From Shewanella denitrificans OS217 (GTDB lineage Bacteria; Pseudomonadota; Gammaproteobacteria; Enterobacterales; Shewanellaceae), in assembly GCF_000013765.1 (NCBI RefSeq), contig NC_007954.1, forward strand, positions 3,782,001 to 3,846,000: 64,000 nt of DNA. Reading direction: 5' to 3'. A model generated the notes under the pieces. The model was not told where the DNA came from and made no database searches. It was given only the letters and a program-made list of their open reading frames with translations. The position numbers were made by a program, and so were the translations under genes. Of this stretch, positions 16,080-26,066 are shown in pieces (positions within the stretch are counted from its first letter, which is position 1; each line of letters opens with the position of its first letter).

Positions 16080-18347
16080 TTAAATATCGGCGCCAGAATA
16101 GAAAGAGGCTTCAGACACCAACCAAGGGGTACGTAAGCCAGATGTTAGGCTAGATAATCTTTGTGGTTTAGCGATGGCGTAGCCTTGGGCATAGTCGACG
16201 CCTAAGTTTTTCAACAGATAACCCACTTCGACGCTTTCAACGAACTCGGCAATGACTTCAAACTCCATATCCTTACCTAGCTGGCAGATGGCCGCGACTA
16301 TGGCTTTATCACTCTTATCCTGACACAGGTTCACCACAAATTGACCATCAATTTTGACAAAGTCTACGTCTAAACACTTAAGATAAGCAAAACTTGAAAA
16401 ACCAGAACCAAAGTCATCTAACGCCAATTTACAACCTAGAGGCTGCAATAAATCAATCAAGGCAGTGGCTTGATCTAACTGACTCACTGCGGCGGTTTCG
16501 GTTATCTCAAAACAGAGTTTATCCACCAGTTCAGGCTCCACCATGAGGCGCATTTCAAGCCAGCTCATAAACTTTTGATCCCCTAATGACAGGGCAGACA
16601 GGTTAATGGATACCATGGTCAGCTGTTGCCAAGTCGCTAAGTTATTTGCCCCCCACTTAAGCAAGTTATCAATCACCCAGCGGTCGATACGGGAGGCCAA
16701 ATTGTAACGTTCAGCCGCTGGCAGAAAAATGGCTGGCGACACATAGCTGCCATCTTTTTGCACCATGCGCAGCAAGACTTCCATATGAAGGCCAGTGTCA
16801 GCTTTTTCTAAGGGTTCAATCAGTTGATAAAACAGCTCAAACTCATCCAGCGCTAAGGCGCCTGTGATATCCACCGAAGCCAGCATCTGATTGTAAAGCT
16901 TACTTATCTGCGGATCATCTTTACTGTAAAAATGCCACTGATTACGGCCTTCTTCCTTGGCTAAGCGGCAAGATGCATCGATTTGACTCAAGACGGTATA
17001 AATATCGCCCGCATTTTTATCAAGCTTTGCCAGCCCCATGCTAACGCTGACATTGTGCTTAACCTTGCGCCATTGAAACTCATGTTCTGACAGCTGCAGG
17101 CAAATGCGTTTTGCCACTAAGGTGGCCGACTCTTGGGTTGCCGAATACATTAATATGCCAAATTCATCACCACCAAGGCGAGCAACCACATCACCTTTAC
17201 GCAGCAAGAGCTTCAAGCGTTTTGCCACTTGGCATAACAACTCATCACCGGCTTGATGACCGCTGACATCGTTAATCACTTGAAATTGATCTAAATCCAG
17301 AAAAGCCACACAGGCATTGGCGCTATCAGGATCTTTCAGAGCCTCATCCAGCAATAACTCAAACTGCACTCGGTTAGGTAAACCCGTCAATACATCGTGA
17401 TTAGAGTGAAACGACAACTCATCGGCTAAGCGATAGCGCTCGGTGATATCTTCAGCCAACATAAGGAGTTGGGCCTTATCATCGAGTGCATGACAAAAAC
17501 TCAGTTTAAACCAGTGACGCTGACCCGATAACAATAACGGTACCTCACACCATGCCTGCCTTAGCAAACCTTCCCTGACTATGTGCAGGGTGTCGTGCAG
17601 CATGGCATGATCATCCACATCCAAGAGAGTAAATACACTGGCTGTCAGTTCAAGAGACAGACTATTTTTAGCGATATGGTTCAGGCCCATCACCCTGTTA
17701 TCGCTATCTATCAAGGCGCAAGGAATAGGCAACTGCTGAAATAATTCTTGGTATTGGCGGTCTTTCTTGGCGATGGAGAAACTTAATGCTTGCAGCTCAA
17801 GGGATGAAGCTAAGTGGTAGGCATGTTTATCTAATACTAAGGCCAAAGGTTTATGGGTGATGACCCCAAGTACTAGCCAGGTATCACCCACGTTACAGGG
17901 GCGACTCATCATCAGGCTGTGCTCAGTAAGCACTTTTAGGGCATTAAGTGCCCGTTGCGGCAACATTTCAGTGGCAAATTTTGCATCTTTAGCCGCAAAT
18001 ACGGATTCAAGATAGTTATCATCGCTAATCAGACCATCAATGGCACTATTGATCACCTGATTGACGGCACTATTAGCCTCTATTCCTTGCTTGGGCTTTA
18101 CTTGGCGAGTGTTAATTGTTGGCTGTGGCGGCTTCTCATCAATCCAGCGCACATCATGGGGGAGTATGCCGCCAAACGCTTGATAATCGTTAGGATGGTG
18201 AAACACAATAAAGGCCGCATCACAGTTAAGCTGAGAGCAAATACTGGCAAGCTCGTTGCGCGTTAATTGTCCATAGGCCTCGGCCTGACTCTGAGAAGAC
18301 AAATCGATTTGCTGTGTATTTAATCTTGCTAGCGCCCAATCTTCCAT
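16080..18347 (-). CDS. PAS-GGDEF-EAL cyclic-di-GMP turnover protein
   Basis: 755 aa; predicted diguanylate cyclase and phosphodiesterase. Residues 1-190 are an unassigned N-terminal region; a PAS-like domain covers about 195-310; GGDEF about 315-475; EAL about 495-740. GGDEF is intact (RLGGDEFGIL, 392-396) and the inhibitory I-site RKGD sits five residues before it. The EAL domain has EVLLR, EITET, DDFGSGFSSFAYL and KIDGQF with a Glu in EVIAEFVES, so it looks catalytically competent. No membrane segments are evident, so it is probably cytosolic. Which activity dominates cannot be told from sequence. It is transcribed divergently from thpR. Confidence 0.9.
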   Translation of the reverse strand: MEDWALARLNTQQIDLSSQSQAEAYGQLTRNELASICSQLNCDAAFIVFHHPNDYQAFGGILPHDVRWIDEKPPQPTINTRQVKPKQGIEANSAVNQVINSAIDGLISDDNYLESVFAAKDAKFATEMLPQRALNALKVLTEHSLMMSRPCNVGDTWLVLGVITHKPLALVLDKHAYHLASSLELQALSFSIAKKDRQYQELFQQLPIPCALIDSDNRVMGLNHIAKNSLSLELTASVFTLLDVDDHAMLHDTLHIVREGLLRQAWCEVPLLLSGQRHWFKLSFCHALDDKAQLLMLAEDITERYRLADELSFHSNHDVLTGLPNRVQFELLLDEALKDPDSANACVAFLDLDQFQVINDVSGHQAGDELLCQVAKRLKLLLRKGDVVARLGGDEFGILMYSATQESATLVAKRICLQLSEHEFQWRKVKHNVSVSMGLAKLDKNAGDIYTVLSQIDASCRLAKEEGRNQWHFYSKDDPQISKLYNQMLASVDITGALALDEFELFYQLIEPLEKADTGLHMEVLLRMVQKDGSYVSPAIFLPAAERYNLASRIDRWVIDNLLKWGANNLATWQQLTMVSINLSALSLGDQKFMSWLEMRLMVEPELVDKLCFEITETAAVSQLDQATALIDLLQPLGCKLALDDFGSGFSSFAYLKCLDVDFVKIDGQFVVNLCQDKSDKAIVAAICQLGKDMEFEVIAEFVESVEVGYLLKNLGVDYAQGYAIAKPQRLSSLTSGLRTPWLVSEASFYSGADI

Positions 18348-18701
18348 CGATTTAACAAGACTTCCTTAACAACAAACATGGTAGATAATAAAAGCGGCAC
18401 TAAAACCCCCTATAAACCTGTAGGCGACCTTTCTAGTGCGGACTGAAATATAAACGGCGAGTATCGCCTAAAGCGGCTATTAGTTTAGCATCAGTTGACG
18501 TTACAGTAGCAAGATAAAGATGGCTAGTTTTTTTAGCGTTAACCGTGATTTTACGCGGCTTCTGTCGCATTGTTGCTGGCAAGAAAAAAATACACCAAAA
18601 AGGTAAGAGTCCTAAAGAGAGCACCAAAAGAGAGCACTTATTGCTCAGTTAACACTTGCCATTAGATAAGGATAAACGAGCTTGATGAGTGAGTTAATTA
18701 A
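18348..18701. other. intergenic region between divergent genes
   Basis: 354 bp with promoters for the GGDEF-EAL gene and thpR. A 45-codon basic reading frame (minus strand, 18570 to 18433, MRQKPRKITV...) is open but has no SD and no family I know, so it is not called. No repeat or RNA structure was recognised. Confidence 0.4.
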
Positions 18702-19340
18702 ATGAACCCAGAAAAACAGAGTCCAAATAATCAAAATTCTATTGAATTTAAACGATTATTTCTGGGTTTTTCAATTCCAGCCAACCAGACTGAACTCTTG
18801 ACTGCACTGCAGCAACAGCTTACGCCTCACTTAAACTCTGACGCCAAGGCTATTGCTGCAGAAAACTTTCACCTAACCTTGTTATTTTTAGGTGGATTCC
18901 CCACCGCTCAGTTACCGCAACTGCTAACGACAATTGACACGCTCAGGCTCGCTTTATTTAATCAAACCTTGACCAAGTTATGCTTTTGGCCTGGGCCCAA
19001 AATCCTCTGCCTTAAGGGAGAAGCCTGCCCGAACCTCGCCGATTTAGCCGAACAGGTAAGCACGCAGTTAGCCCCCTTGATACATAACCAGGCGCACAAC
19101 CCCTTAATAAAAGAGCACTGCTACACGCCGCACATCAGCCTGTTTCGCAAAGTAACACGCTTTAATCAGCACCAAGCTGAGCCCTGTCTTCCTGAACGAC
19201 AAATTAACTTAGCTCCACGGGAGTTACATTTATATGAATCCCGCTCGGTGAACACAGAGCAAAACGGCAAAGCTCAAAGTTCAGTGCGGTATCAAATTCT
19301 TCATAGTTGGCCACTTATGCCAATGAAGAGTGAAGCGTAA
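18702..19340 (+). CDS. thpR: RNA 2',3'-cyclic phosphodiesterase ThpR (LigT-like)
   Basis: 212 aa, 2H phosphoesterase superfamily; opens 2',3'-cyclic phosphates on RNA and may ligate tRNA halves. Both signature motifs are present: HLTL in ENFHLTLLFLGG and HISL in YTPHISLFRK. The N-terminal RLFLGFSIPANQ is typical. Residues 1-15 (MNPEKQSPNNQNSIE) are a polar extension. Confidence 0.9.
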   Translation: MNPEKQSPNNQNSIEFKRLFLGFSIPANQTELLTALQQQLTPHLNSDAKAIAAENFHLTLLFLGGFPTAQLPQLLTTIDTLRLALFNQTLTKLCFWPGPKILCLKGEACPNLADLAEQVSTQLAPLIHNQAHNPLIKEHCYTPHISLFRKVTRFNQHQAEPCLPERQINLAPRELHLYESRSVNTEQNGKAQSSVRYQILHSWPLMPMKSEA

Positions 19341-19374
19341 CCACGTCGAGTCTGACAACACGCAAAATGCACAT

Positions 19375-19408
19375 AAAAAAACGCCCGCGATGCAAGATCG
19401 TGGGCGTT
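19375..19408 (-). terminator. rho-independent terminator of pepB
   Basis: AACGCCCACGAT, loop CTTGC, ATCGCGGGCGTT then T7 on the minus strand, 28 bp past the pepB stop. It is also close to the end of convergent thpR. Confidence 0.88.
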
Positions 19409-19435
19409 GTGTTGACTTTAGTGTGTCGCTAAGGC

Positions 19436-20713
19436 TTATTCGCCTTTTAAGATCTCGGCAATAGTTAGCACGCCATGAGTGGTCGCGCCAGCAGCCCAAA
19501 GTGCTGAACCTGAATCATCAAATGCACCCGCTAAATCCATGTGCAACCATTTTGCTTGTGGTGAAACGAAACGCCATAGGAATCCAGCTGCATTTGATGC
19601 ACCACCTGCACCGCCGCCTTTCACTGGACGACTGTTGGCTGTATCGGCATAGGCCGATGGGCACATGTCTTTGTGCCATGCATCGAGTGGCAGTGGCCAT
19701 ACACGCTCGGCCACACTGGCCGCTTTCAGCTGTGCCAATTGCAGAGTTTCAACTTGTGGCGAGAAAATCGCGTTATAATTTGCACCCACGGCCATCACTG
19801 CAGCACCGGTTAAGGTAGCTGCATCTATGATCAATGGCGCGCCAGTGTCAGAGGCCGCTTGCAAGCCATCGGCGAGCACTAAACGGCCTTCCGCATCCGT
19901 ATTAACCACTTCAACGGTTACACCATTTTTATAAGTTAAGATGTCCCCTAACTTGTAAGCACGGCCGCTGATTAAGTTTTCGGCGCAGCATAAAAATAGC
20001 TTAACCCGTTTGTTCAAACCGCCTTTAATGGCAAGGCCTAAGGCCGCGGTCACTGTGGCAGCGCCGCCCATATCGCACTTCATGCCTAACATGCCTTCCG
20101 ATGATTTGATGCTATAACCACCAGAGTCAAACGTAATGCCTTTACCCACTAAGGCCACAGACACTTGGGCATCTTGACCCAATGGATTGTAATCAAGCTC
20201 AAGCATCACAGGTGGACGCTCACTACCACGGCCAACCGCGTGCAGGCCAATCCATTTAGCTTCCAGCAGGGCATCGCCTTCAATAATCTTGAAGCTCACC
20301 TTGTCGCCGCCAATGGCTTTAAGCCACTGAGCCGCTTCTGTTGCTAAGGTCAAGGGTGACTGATCTTCAGGGGTGTCGTTAATGAGCTTACGGGCAAAAC
20401 TTGCCGCCTCGAATCTTTGGTTCAACTGAGCTTTTTCAATTTCAGTGCCGCACCAACGCACTTGGTAGCCAGGCTTAGCAGTGGCGAAACCTTGAGCGAA
20501 AGCCCATTGGCTGTCTAGGTTCCAAAATTCACCTTCGAGTTGCACTTGGCTGATGCCTTGACCGCGAATTTTTCTTGCTGCCATCTGAATTTGGCGTAAC
20601 TCATCGCTGCCCATAAGGTGGATTTTGGCTTGATTGCCCTCAAAGCTCACATCCGCTTTACCCCAGATGCTGGCAGGTGCTTGCTTGCTAAGGCTAACTA
20701 TCATCATTTCCAT
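19436..20713 (-). CDS. pepB: aminopeptidase B (M17 leucyl aminopeptidase family)
   Basis: 425-aa cytosolic metallo-aminopeptidase that releases N-terminal residues from peptides. Catalytic motifs of M17 enzymes are present: VGKGITFDSGGYSIK (metal-binding Lys and Asp) and the hallmark NTDAEGRLVLADGL. The length and N-terminus fit PepB (about 427 aa) rather than PepA (about 500 aa). The start MEMMIVSL was taken; MMIVSL is possible. It is transcribed divergently from sfsA. Confidence 0.9.
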   Translation of the reverse strand: MEMMIVSLSKQAPASIWGKADVSFEGNQAKIHLMGSDELRQIQMAARKIRGQGISQVQLEGEFWNLDSQWAFAQGFATAKPGYQVRWCGTEIEKAQLNQRFEAASFARKLINDTPEDQSPLTLATEAAQWLKAIGGDKVSFKIIEGDALLEAKWIGLHAVGRGSERPPVMLELDYNPLGQDAQVSVALVGKGITFDSGGYSIKSSEGMLGMKCDMGGAATVTAALGLAIKGGLNKRVKLFLCCAENLISGRAYKLGDILTYKNGVTVEVVNTDAEGRLVLADGLQAASDTGAPLIIDAATLTGAAVMAVGANYNAIFSPQVETLQLAQLKAASVAERVWPLPLDAWHKDMCPSAYADTANSRPVKGGGAGGASNAAGFLWRFVSPQAKWLHMDLAGAFDDSGSALWAAGATTHGVLTIAEILKGE

Positions 20714-20857
20714 TACAGTTTCCTTTAAATTGCTGTACTGCGACGCGACCGGTTTTTCGGCCTAATGGCATCAGTGTACTGGATCCCTAAGCTTAGGATA
20801 ATCCCTAGGACAAAATTTGTTACCATATGCCCCATTACCCTCACACTGAGTTTAAGC

Positions 20858-21574
20858 ATGCAATACTCCCCTAATTTGGCTCACGGTACTTTGTTAAGAC
20901 GTTACAAGCGCTTCCTGGCCGATGTACTGCTGGACGATGGCACAGAAATCACGCTGCATTGCCCCAATACGGGTTCGATGAAAAACTGCCTGTTTCCCGG
21001 TGAAACTGTGTGGTTTTCAACATCAAACAACCCTAAGCGTAAATATGCCCACACCTGGGAGCAAAGCAGCACCCCTGACAAGCAGTTAATCGGCATCAAT
21101 ACCGGCCGCGCTAACGCCTTAGCAGAAGAGGCCATCAATCTTGGGGTGATCAAAGAATTGACTGGCTATGACAGGCTACAGCGTGAAGTCAAATATGGTG
21201 AAGAAAATAGCCGCATCGATATCCTGCTTAGCAGTGACACTCGAGCAAGCTGTTATATTGAAGTTAAAAGTTGTACCTTATTAGAAGAGGGTTCAACGTC
21301 AGGCAGAGGATATTTTCCAGACTCTGTGACTGTCCGAGGCCAAAAACACTTACGTGAACTTATTCACATGGTAAAACAAGGACATAGGGCGGTATTACTT
21401 TTTGTAGTTCAGCACTCAGGTATTAACAGCGTAAGCCCTGCAAGGCATATAGATGTAGCCTATAGCGAATTATTCACTCAAGCGCTCGACGCGGGAGTCG
21501 AAGTATTAGCCTATCAGACACAAATGTCGCCTCAGGAAAGTCAAATACTGACTTCTTGCCCTGTGATAACTTAA
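20858..21574 (+). CDS. sfsA: sugar fermentation stimulation protein SfsA homologue
   Basis: 238 aa, the usual length. Characteristic segments are [48 protein letters not shown] and [17 protein letters not shown]. The D-x(n)-E-x-K pattern (RIDILL ... YIEVKS) recalls a nuclease-like fold, and a DNA-binding or nuclease role has been discussed for the family. The start at 20858 ([10 protein letters not shown]) fits; the frame extends 31 codons further upstream. It is followed by dksA, as in E. coli. Confidence 0.92.
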   Translation: MQYSPNLAHGTLLRRYKRFLADVLLDDGTEITLHCPNTGSMKNCLFPGETVWFSTSNNPKRKYAHTWEQSSTPDKQLIGINTGRANALAEEAINLGVIKELTGYDRLQREVKYGEENSRIDILLSSDTRASCYIEVKSCTLLEEGSTSGRGYFPDSVTVRGQKHLRELIHMVKQGHRAVLLFVVQHSGINSVSPARHIDVAYSELFTQALDAGVEVLAYQTQMSPQESQILTSCPVIT

Positions 21575-21606
21575 GTTGTATTGAGACAAAATACTCGGAA
21601 AATTAT

Positions 21607-21635
21607 TTGCCACACTATAGAGATTCTGTTATAGA
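21607..21635 (+). promoter_or_regulatory. candidate sigma-70 promoter of dksA
   Basis: TTGCCA (5 of 6 to the -35 consensus), 17 bp, TATAGA (4 of 6), then a fairly GC-rich discriminator, about 56 bp upstream of the dksA start. Read by eye only. Confidence 0.4.
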
Positions 21636-21691
21636 TAGCGGCCATAAATTTAAGACGCCCTTAAAACGCAAAAGATCACAGGAGATGCGTT

Positions 21692-22135
21692 ATGCCAGAA
21701 GGCACTAAAAAACTCGGCGTACTCGCTATCGCAGGAGTCGATCCTTACCAAGAGAAAGCCGGTGAGGAATACATGAATCCAAAGCAGCGAAGTCACTTTA
21801 AAGTGATCCTCGAGGCTTGGCGTAATCAATTACGTGAAGAAGTTGACCGTACCCTATCTCACATGCAAGACGAAGCGGCAAACTTCCCAGATCCGGTCGA
21901 TCGTGCTGCTCAAGAGGAAGAATTCAGCTTAGAGTTACGCGCTCGTGATAGAGAACGTAAACTCATTAAGAAAATTGAAAAAACCCTGCAAAAAATTGAA
22001 GAAGACGATTTCGGCTTCTGCGATTCTTGTGGTGTTGAAATTGGTATCCGTCGCTTAGAAGCGCGTCCAACAGCCGATCAGTGTATCGATTGTAAGACGT
22101 TAGCCGAGATCAAAGAAAAGCAAATGGCGGGCTAA
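21692..22135 (+). CDS. dksA: RNA polymerase-binding transcription factor DksA
   Basis: 147 aa; enters the RNAP secondary channel and, with ppGpp, controls rRNA, amino-acid and stress promoters. It has a coiled-coil hairpin with the acidic tip (DPVDRA, two key Asp) and a zinc finger with two CxxC pairs (CDSCG and CIDC). An SD AGGAG stands 7 bp before ATG. It is followed by a terminator and gluQ. Confidence 0.97.
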   Translation: MPEGTKKLGVLAIAGVDPYQEKAGEEYMNPKQRSHFKVILEAWRNQLREEVDRTLSHMQDEAANFPDPVDRAAQEEEFSLELRARDRERKLIKKIEKTLQKIEEDDFGFCDSCGVEIGIRRLEARPTADQCIDCKTLAEIKEKQMAG

Positions 22136-22166
22136 ATTGAGACTTAATGTCTCAAGATACCGACCC

Positions 22167-22197
22167 AACAGGGCGAGCTTAGGCTCGCCCTGTTTAT
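22167..22197 (+). terminator. rho-independent terminator of dksA
   Basis: AACAGGGCGAGC, loop TTAG, GCTCGCCCTGTT then TATTTA; 31 bp after dksA and before gluQ. Read-through may feed gluQ. Confidence 0.88.
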
Positions 22198-22229
22198 TTA
22201 TCGACTATTAACATCATTAAGGTATTTAG

Positions 22230-23093
22230 GTGACTGCTCTATATCGAGGCCGTTTCGCCCCTTCCCCTTCTGGCCCCTTGCATTTTGGCTCCTTAGTCGC
22301 CGCGCTCGGTAGCTACTTACGTGCTAAAAGTCTCGGCGGTCAATGGTTAGTGCGCATCGAAGATATCGACCCCCCCAGAGAAATTGCCGGTGCTAGCAGC
22401 CAAATACTCAAGACGCTCACAGCATATGGTTTTGAGTGGGATGAGGACGTGCTTTATCAAAGCCAGCGCACAGCAGCTTATCAAGCTCAAATAGACAGTT
22501 GGATAGCCCAAGGCCAAGCCTATTTTTGCCAATGCAGTCGCAAACAAATTCAGGCCATGGGCGGCACTTATGATGGGCGCTGTAATCGATGCAGCCCAAA
22601 GTTAACCTCGGGTGCGGTGCGTATCGTTAATCACAGTAAAATCGACCGCTTCGATGATGTGCTAATGGGCACTATCATTCAAGATGCTCACTTTTCTGGG
22701 GAAGATTTCATCATCAAACGCAGCGATGGTCTCTATGCCTATCAGCTGGCTGTAGTGCTCGATGATGCGTATCAAGGCATCACTGAAGTGGTCAGAGGCA
22801 GCGACCTATTGCAGCCCACGGTGAGACAAATCAGCCTCTATCGCTCATTAGGTTTAGCTGAGCCCGGCTGGCTGCATCTGCCATTGGCTTGCACTGAACC
22901 TGGCTTCAAGCTTTCCAAGCAAAACCATGCTCAGGGAATTGACTTGCTAAACCCAGGCCCTAGCATCAATGCCGCCTTAGGCTTTTTAGGCCAAGCCGCG
23001 GTGGAGTTAGCCAGCCCAACCATCATGCTTGAACAAGCCGTAGCCCAGTTCAAACTTGAAGCTATCCCCGTAAAGACAGAAATTCTGTTGTAA
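22230..23093 (+). CDS. gluQ: glutamyl-Q tRNA(Asp) synthetase
   Basis: 287 aa; a truncated GluRS catalytic domain that attaches glutamate to the queuosine base of tRNA-Asp. The HIGH-like motif is GPLHFGSL, the KMSKS-like motif is FKLSKQN, and zinc-type cysteines are in FCQCSRKQI and RCNRC. It lacks the anticodon-binding domain, as expected. The start codon is GTG at 22230, with TAAGG 8 bp upstream. The dksA-gluQ order is conserved in Gammaproteobacteria. Confidence 0.93.
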   Translation: MTALYRGRFAPSPSGPLHFGSLVAALGSYLRAKSLGGQWLVRIEDIDPPREIAGASSQILKTLTAYGFEWDEDVLYQSQRTAAYQAQIDSWIAQGQAYFCQCSRKQIQAMGGTYDGRCNRCSPKLTSGAVRIVNHSKIDRFDDVLMGTIIQDAHFSGEDFIIKRSDGLYAYQLAVVLDDAYQGITEVVRGSDLLQPTVRQISLYRSLGLAEPGWLHLPLACTEPGFKLSKQNHAQGIDLLNPGPSINAALGFLGQAAVELASPTIMLEQAVAQFKLEAIPVKTEILL

Positions 23094-23207
23094 ATTTAAC
23101 AGGTCTAGGCCGCTAACATGTGTATCGGATATACTCATTCTCGACTAATTGGTATATGATAGCCGCCATATTTTTACCCTATTCACTTAAGTCGTTCGAG
23201 GTGTATT

Positions 23208-24647
23208 ATTTTTCGCCGTATAAGCCAATTCTGCAAACAGCTTTTTAGTAGCAACGAAGCTGCGCCGACCGAAGCCGCACTAGACTCTAGTGGCAGCTTG
23301 CGTCTTGATATCATTTCCAGAGATGGTCACGATATTTCTCGGAGACAGATCAGTGAAAATGCCCTTAAAGTTCTCTATCGCTTAAATAAATCAGGCTATA
23401 AAGCCTATTTAGTCGGCGGTGGGGTTCGCGATATTTTGTTGGGTTTAGAGCCTAAAGACTTCGACGTGGTCACCAACGCCACCCCTGATGAAATCAAGGC
23501 CCTGTTTCGCAATTGCCGTTTAGTCGGTCGCCGTTTTAGATTAGCGCATATCGTTTTTGGTCGTGATGTTATCGAAGTCGCCACTTTCCGTGGTCATCAC
23601 GGCGAGAACAGCGACAACATCTCTAAATCGAATGCCGAAGGACGCCTGTTACGTGACAACGTTTATGGCGAAATAGATGAAGACGCCGAGCGCCGTGATT
23701 TCACAGTCAACGCCTTATATTATGATATCAGTGATTATTCTATCCGCAGCTATGGCGGCGGCATGGATGACTTGCGCAATAAAAGCATCAAGATGATTGG
23801 CGATCCTGAGACGCGCTACCGTGAAGATCCTGTGCGTATGTTAAGGGCGGTTCGCTTTGCCACTAAATTAGATATGCAGATTGATCCTGTCACTGCAGCG
23901 CCTATTACTGAGTTAGCAAGCCTATTGGCCGATATTCCAGCTGCGCGCATGTATGAAGAAGTGCTGAAACTCTTTTTTGCCGGCAAAGCTGAAGCCAATT
24001 TCGAATTAATGCTAAAATTTGGCTTATTTGCGCCGCTATTCCCACAAGTTCAGGCCCTATTGGACGAGTCACCAAAAGGTGATACCGCCCGTATGGTGCG
24101 CGCCATCATGCGCAATACCGATCTTCGCGTCAGCCAAGACAAACCTGTCACCCCCGCCTTCTTCTATGCCGCTATGCTTTGGTACCCCCTTAAGCGCCGC
24201 GCCGAAGATATGGCGATGGAAATAGGCCTAAGTGCTTATGATGCTCACGTTGCCGCCATGGGTGATGTGATGGAGCAGCAGTGTCAAACCATCAGCATTC
24301 CTCGTCGTTTTAGCACCCCGGCAAAAGACATTTGGCAGTTACAGTTACGTCTTGAGCGCGGCCAAAATACCCGCTCCTTCAAGTTATTCGAGCATCCAAA
24401 GTTCCGCGCAGCTTATGATTTACTGCTGCTTAGGGGCGAGACAGAAGCTGGCACTATCGCCAAATCGGCCACTTGGTGGCAAACCTTTGTCGATGCCGAT
24501 GAAGACACCCGTAGCAAGTTCGTGAAAGAATCGAGCAAGGGCGGTAGTCGCAATCGCAGCACAGGCACGAGAAAACGACGTAAGCCAAGTGCCACAAACA
24601 GTGCTGCTAAGAGTGCTGCCCCAAGCGCGAATAAAACTCCCGATTAA
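23208..24647 (+). CDS. pcnB: poly(A) polymerase I, probable AUU start
   Basis: 479 aa if started at ATT 23208; adds poly(A) tails that mark RNA for decay. The class II nucleotidyltransferase core has YLVGGGVRDILLG, KDFDVVTNATPDEI and RNCRLVGRRFRLAH, followed by RRDFTVNALYYD. A basic C-terminal tail (RNRSTGTRKRRKPSATN...) suits RNA binding. No ATG or GTG lies upstream of the core. The reading IFRRISQFCKQLF from ATT 23208 aligns with E. coli PcnB (FTRVANFCRKVL), which is known to start at AUU, and GAGG lies 6 bp upstream. A TTG at 23298 would lose this conserved N-terminus. folK starts 2 bp after the stop. Confidence 0.93.
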   Translation: MFRRISQFCKQLFSSNEAAPTEAALDSSGSLRLDIISRDGHDISRRQISENALKVLYRLNKSGYKAYLVGGGVRDILLGLEPKDFDVVTNATPDEIKALFRNCRLVGRRFRLAHIVFGRDVIEVATFRGHHGENSDNISKSNAEGRLLRDNVYGEIDEDAERRDFTVNALYYDISDYSIRSYGGGMDDLRNKSIKMIGDPETRYREDPVRMLRAVRFATKLDMQIDPVTAAPITELASLLADIPAARMYEEVLKLFFAGKAEANFELMLKFGLFAPLFPQVQALLDESPKGDTARMVRAIMRNTDLRVSQDKPVTPAFFYAAMLWYPLKRRAEDMAMEIGLSAYDAHVAAMGDVMEQQCQTISIPRRFSTPAKDIWQLQLRLERGQNTRSFKLFEHPKFRAAYDLLLLRGETEAGTIAKSATWWQTFVDADEDTRSKFVKESSKGGSRNRSTGTRKRRKPSATNSAAKSAAPSANKTPD

Positions 24648-24649
24648 TC

Positions 24650-25132
24650 ATGGCATTGGTGTATATCGCCCTTGGTGCGAATCTAGACGAGCCACTACAG
24701 CAGCTTAACCATGCCAGCAAGGCATTGGCTAAGCTTGCCGAAGGTGACAGCCTTAAGTTGTCACCTTTTTATCGCTCTGTCCCCATGGGGGATATTCCCC
24801 AAGCTGAATACTTCAATGCCGTAGCAAGTCTACGCACGTCATTGTCTCCGATAGCATTATTGGACGCACTGCAAGCCATAGAGTTAGCTCAAGGCAGGCA
24901 AAGACTGGTGCGCTGGGGACCCAGAACCTTAGACTTAGATTTACTACTATATGATAACCTCTGTCTTGATACTGACAGGCTTATTCTGCCTCATTACGGC
25001 ATGAAACAACGCAGCTTCGTACTGGTGCCTCTATTTGATATCGCCCCTGAGTTAACCCTGCCTTGTCAGACTCCGCTGAGGGAGTTGATAACCCCTGCAA
25101 TGCGTGATGAATTGCAAATCCACCTACAGTAA
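24650..25132 (+). CDS. folK: 2-amino-4-hydroxy-6-hydroxymethyldihydropteridine pyrophosphokinase (HPPK)
   Basis: 160 aa; transfers pyrophosphate from ATP to the pterin in folate synthesis. Family motifs are YIALGANLDEP at the N-terminus, FYRSVPMGDIPQ, and the signature GPRTLDLDLLLYDN carrying the metal-binding Asp pair, then LPHYGMKQRSFVLVPL. Its ATG is separated from pcnB by two bases, so it is in the same operon. Confidence 0.95.
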   Translation: MALVYIALGANLDEPLQQLNHASKALAKLAEGDSLKLSPFYRSVPMGDIPQAEYFNAVASLRTSLSPIALLDALQAIELAQGRQRLVRWGPRTLDLDLLLYDNLCLDTDRLILPHYGMKQRSFVLVPLFDIAPELTLPCQTPLRELITPAMRDELQIHLQ

Positions 25133-25203
25133 ATTTGACCTCCTAGCTCAAAGCGGTAAGCTAGAGGGATTAAGCAATAACCTTTACCTTTGAAGAGTTT
25201 ACT

Positions 25204-25998
25204 ATGTCAAAAGTCACTAGCTCTACCCTGTTGAAATTTAAGCAAGAAGGCACTAAATTCACCTCGATAACGGCATATGACGCAAGCTTTGCTGCCGCCT
25301 TTGACAGCGAAGGGATAGACGCCATTTTGGTGGGAGACTCTTTAGGCATGGTACTCCAAGGCCATGATGACACCTTACCTGTGACCACAGCTGACGTGGC
25401 ATATCACACAGCTTGCGTGCGCCGGGGGATCAGCCGTGCACTGCTCATCGCCGACATGCCTTTTATGAGCTATGCTACCCCAGAGCAAGCCATGACCAAT
25501 GCCACCACCTTAATGCAAGCGGGTGCCAATATGGTCAAACTTGAAGGGGGTCATTGGCTACTCGAAACTGTCACCATGCTGACCCAAAGAGGGATCCCTG
25601 TCTGTGGTCACTTAGGCTTAACGCCACAATCTGTGCATGTATTTGGCGGCTTTAAGATGCAAGGTAAAGACGAGAAAAATGCCCAGCGCATCTTAGATGA
25701 AGCCTTAGCCTTGCAAGATGCGGGGGCTCAGTTGTTAGTACTTGAATGCATCCCAGCAGCCTTAGCCAAAACCATTACTCAAGCCGTGGCTATTCCAGTA
25801 ATAGGCATAGGTGCAGGGGCCGATACCGACGGTCAAATCTTGGTGATGCATGATGTGCTAGGGATCACCAGCGGCTATATTCCCAAATTTTCGAAAAACT
25901 ATCTAAAGCAAACTGGTGAAATCCGTTCAGCCATCAAGGCTTATATTGATGAAGTCGCCGCCGGCGATTTCCCCAGTGAAGAACACACCTTAGTGTAA
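25204..25998 (+). CDS. panB: 3-methyl-2-oxobutanoate hydroxymethyltransferase
   Basis: 264 aa; makes ketopantoate, the first step of pantothenate synthesis. The TIM-barrel enzyme shows [29 protein letters not shown] (Mg-binding Asp), [10 protein letters not shown] and [11 protein letters not shown]. The length is exactly that of E. coli PanB. It is followed by panC; panD is not in this window. Confidence 0.96.
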   Translation: MSKVTSSTLLKFKQEGTKFTSITAYDASFAAAFDSEGIDAILVGDSLGMVLQGHDDTLPVTTADVAYHTACVRRGISRALLIADMPFMSYATPEQAMTNATTLMQAGANMVKLEGGHWLLETVTMLTQRGIPVCGHLGLTPQSVHVFGGFKMQGKDEKNAQRILDEALALQDAGAQLLVLECIPAALAKTITQAVAIPVIGIGAGADTDGQILVMHDVLGITSGYIPKFSKNYLKQTGEIRSAIKAYIDEVAAGDFPSEEHTLV

Positions 25999-26066
25999 AA
26001 CACGCTTAAATCGCACCATATATGGTTAAACAAAAGATTTCACCCAACGTAAGGTAACGCAGCAAG

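Noticed and set aside
18433..18570. 45-codon basic frame (MRQKPRKITV...) between the GGDEF-EAL gene and thpR
   Set aside because: No SD, no known family, lies in a divergent promoter region; chance frame cannot be excluded.
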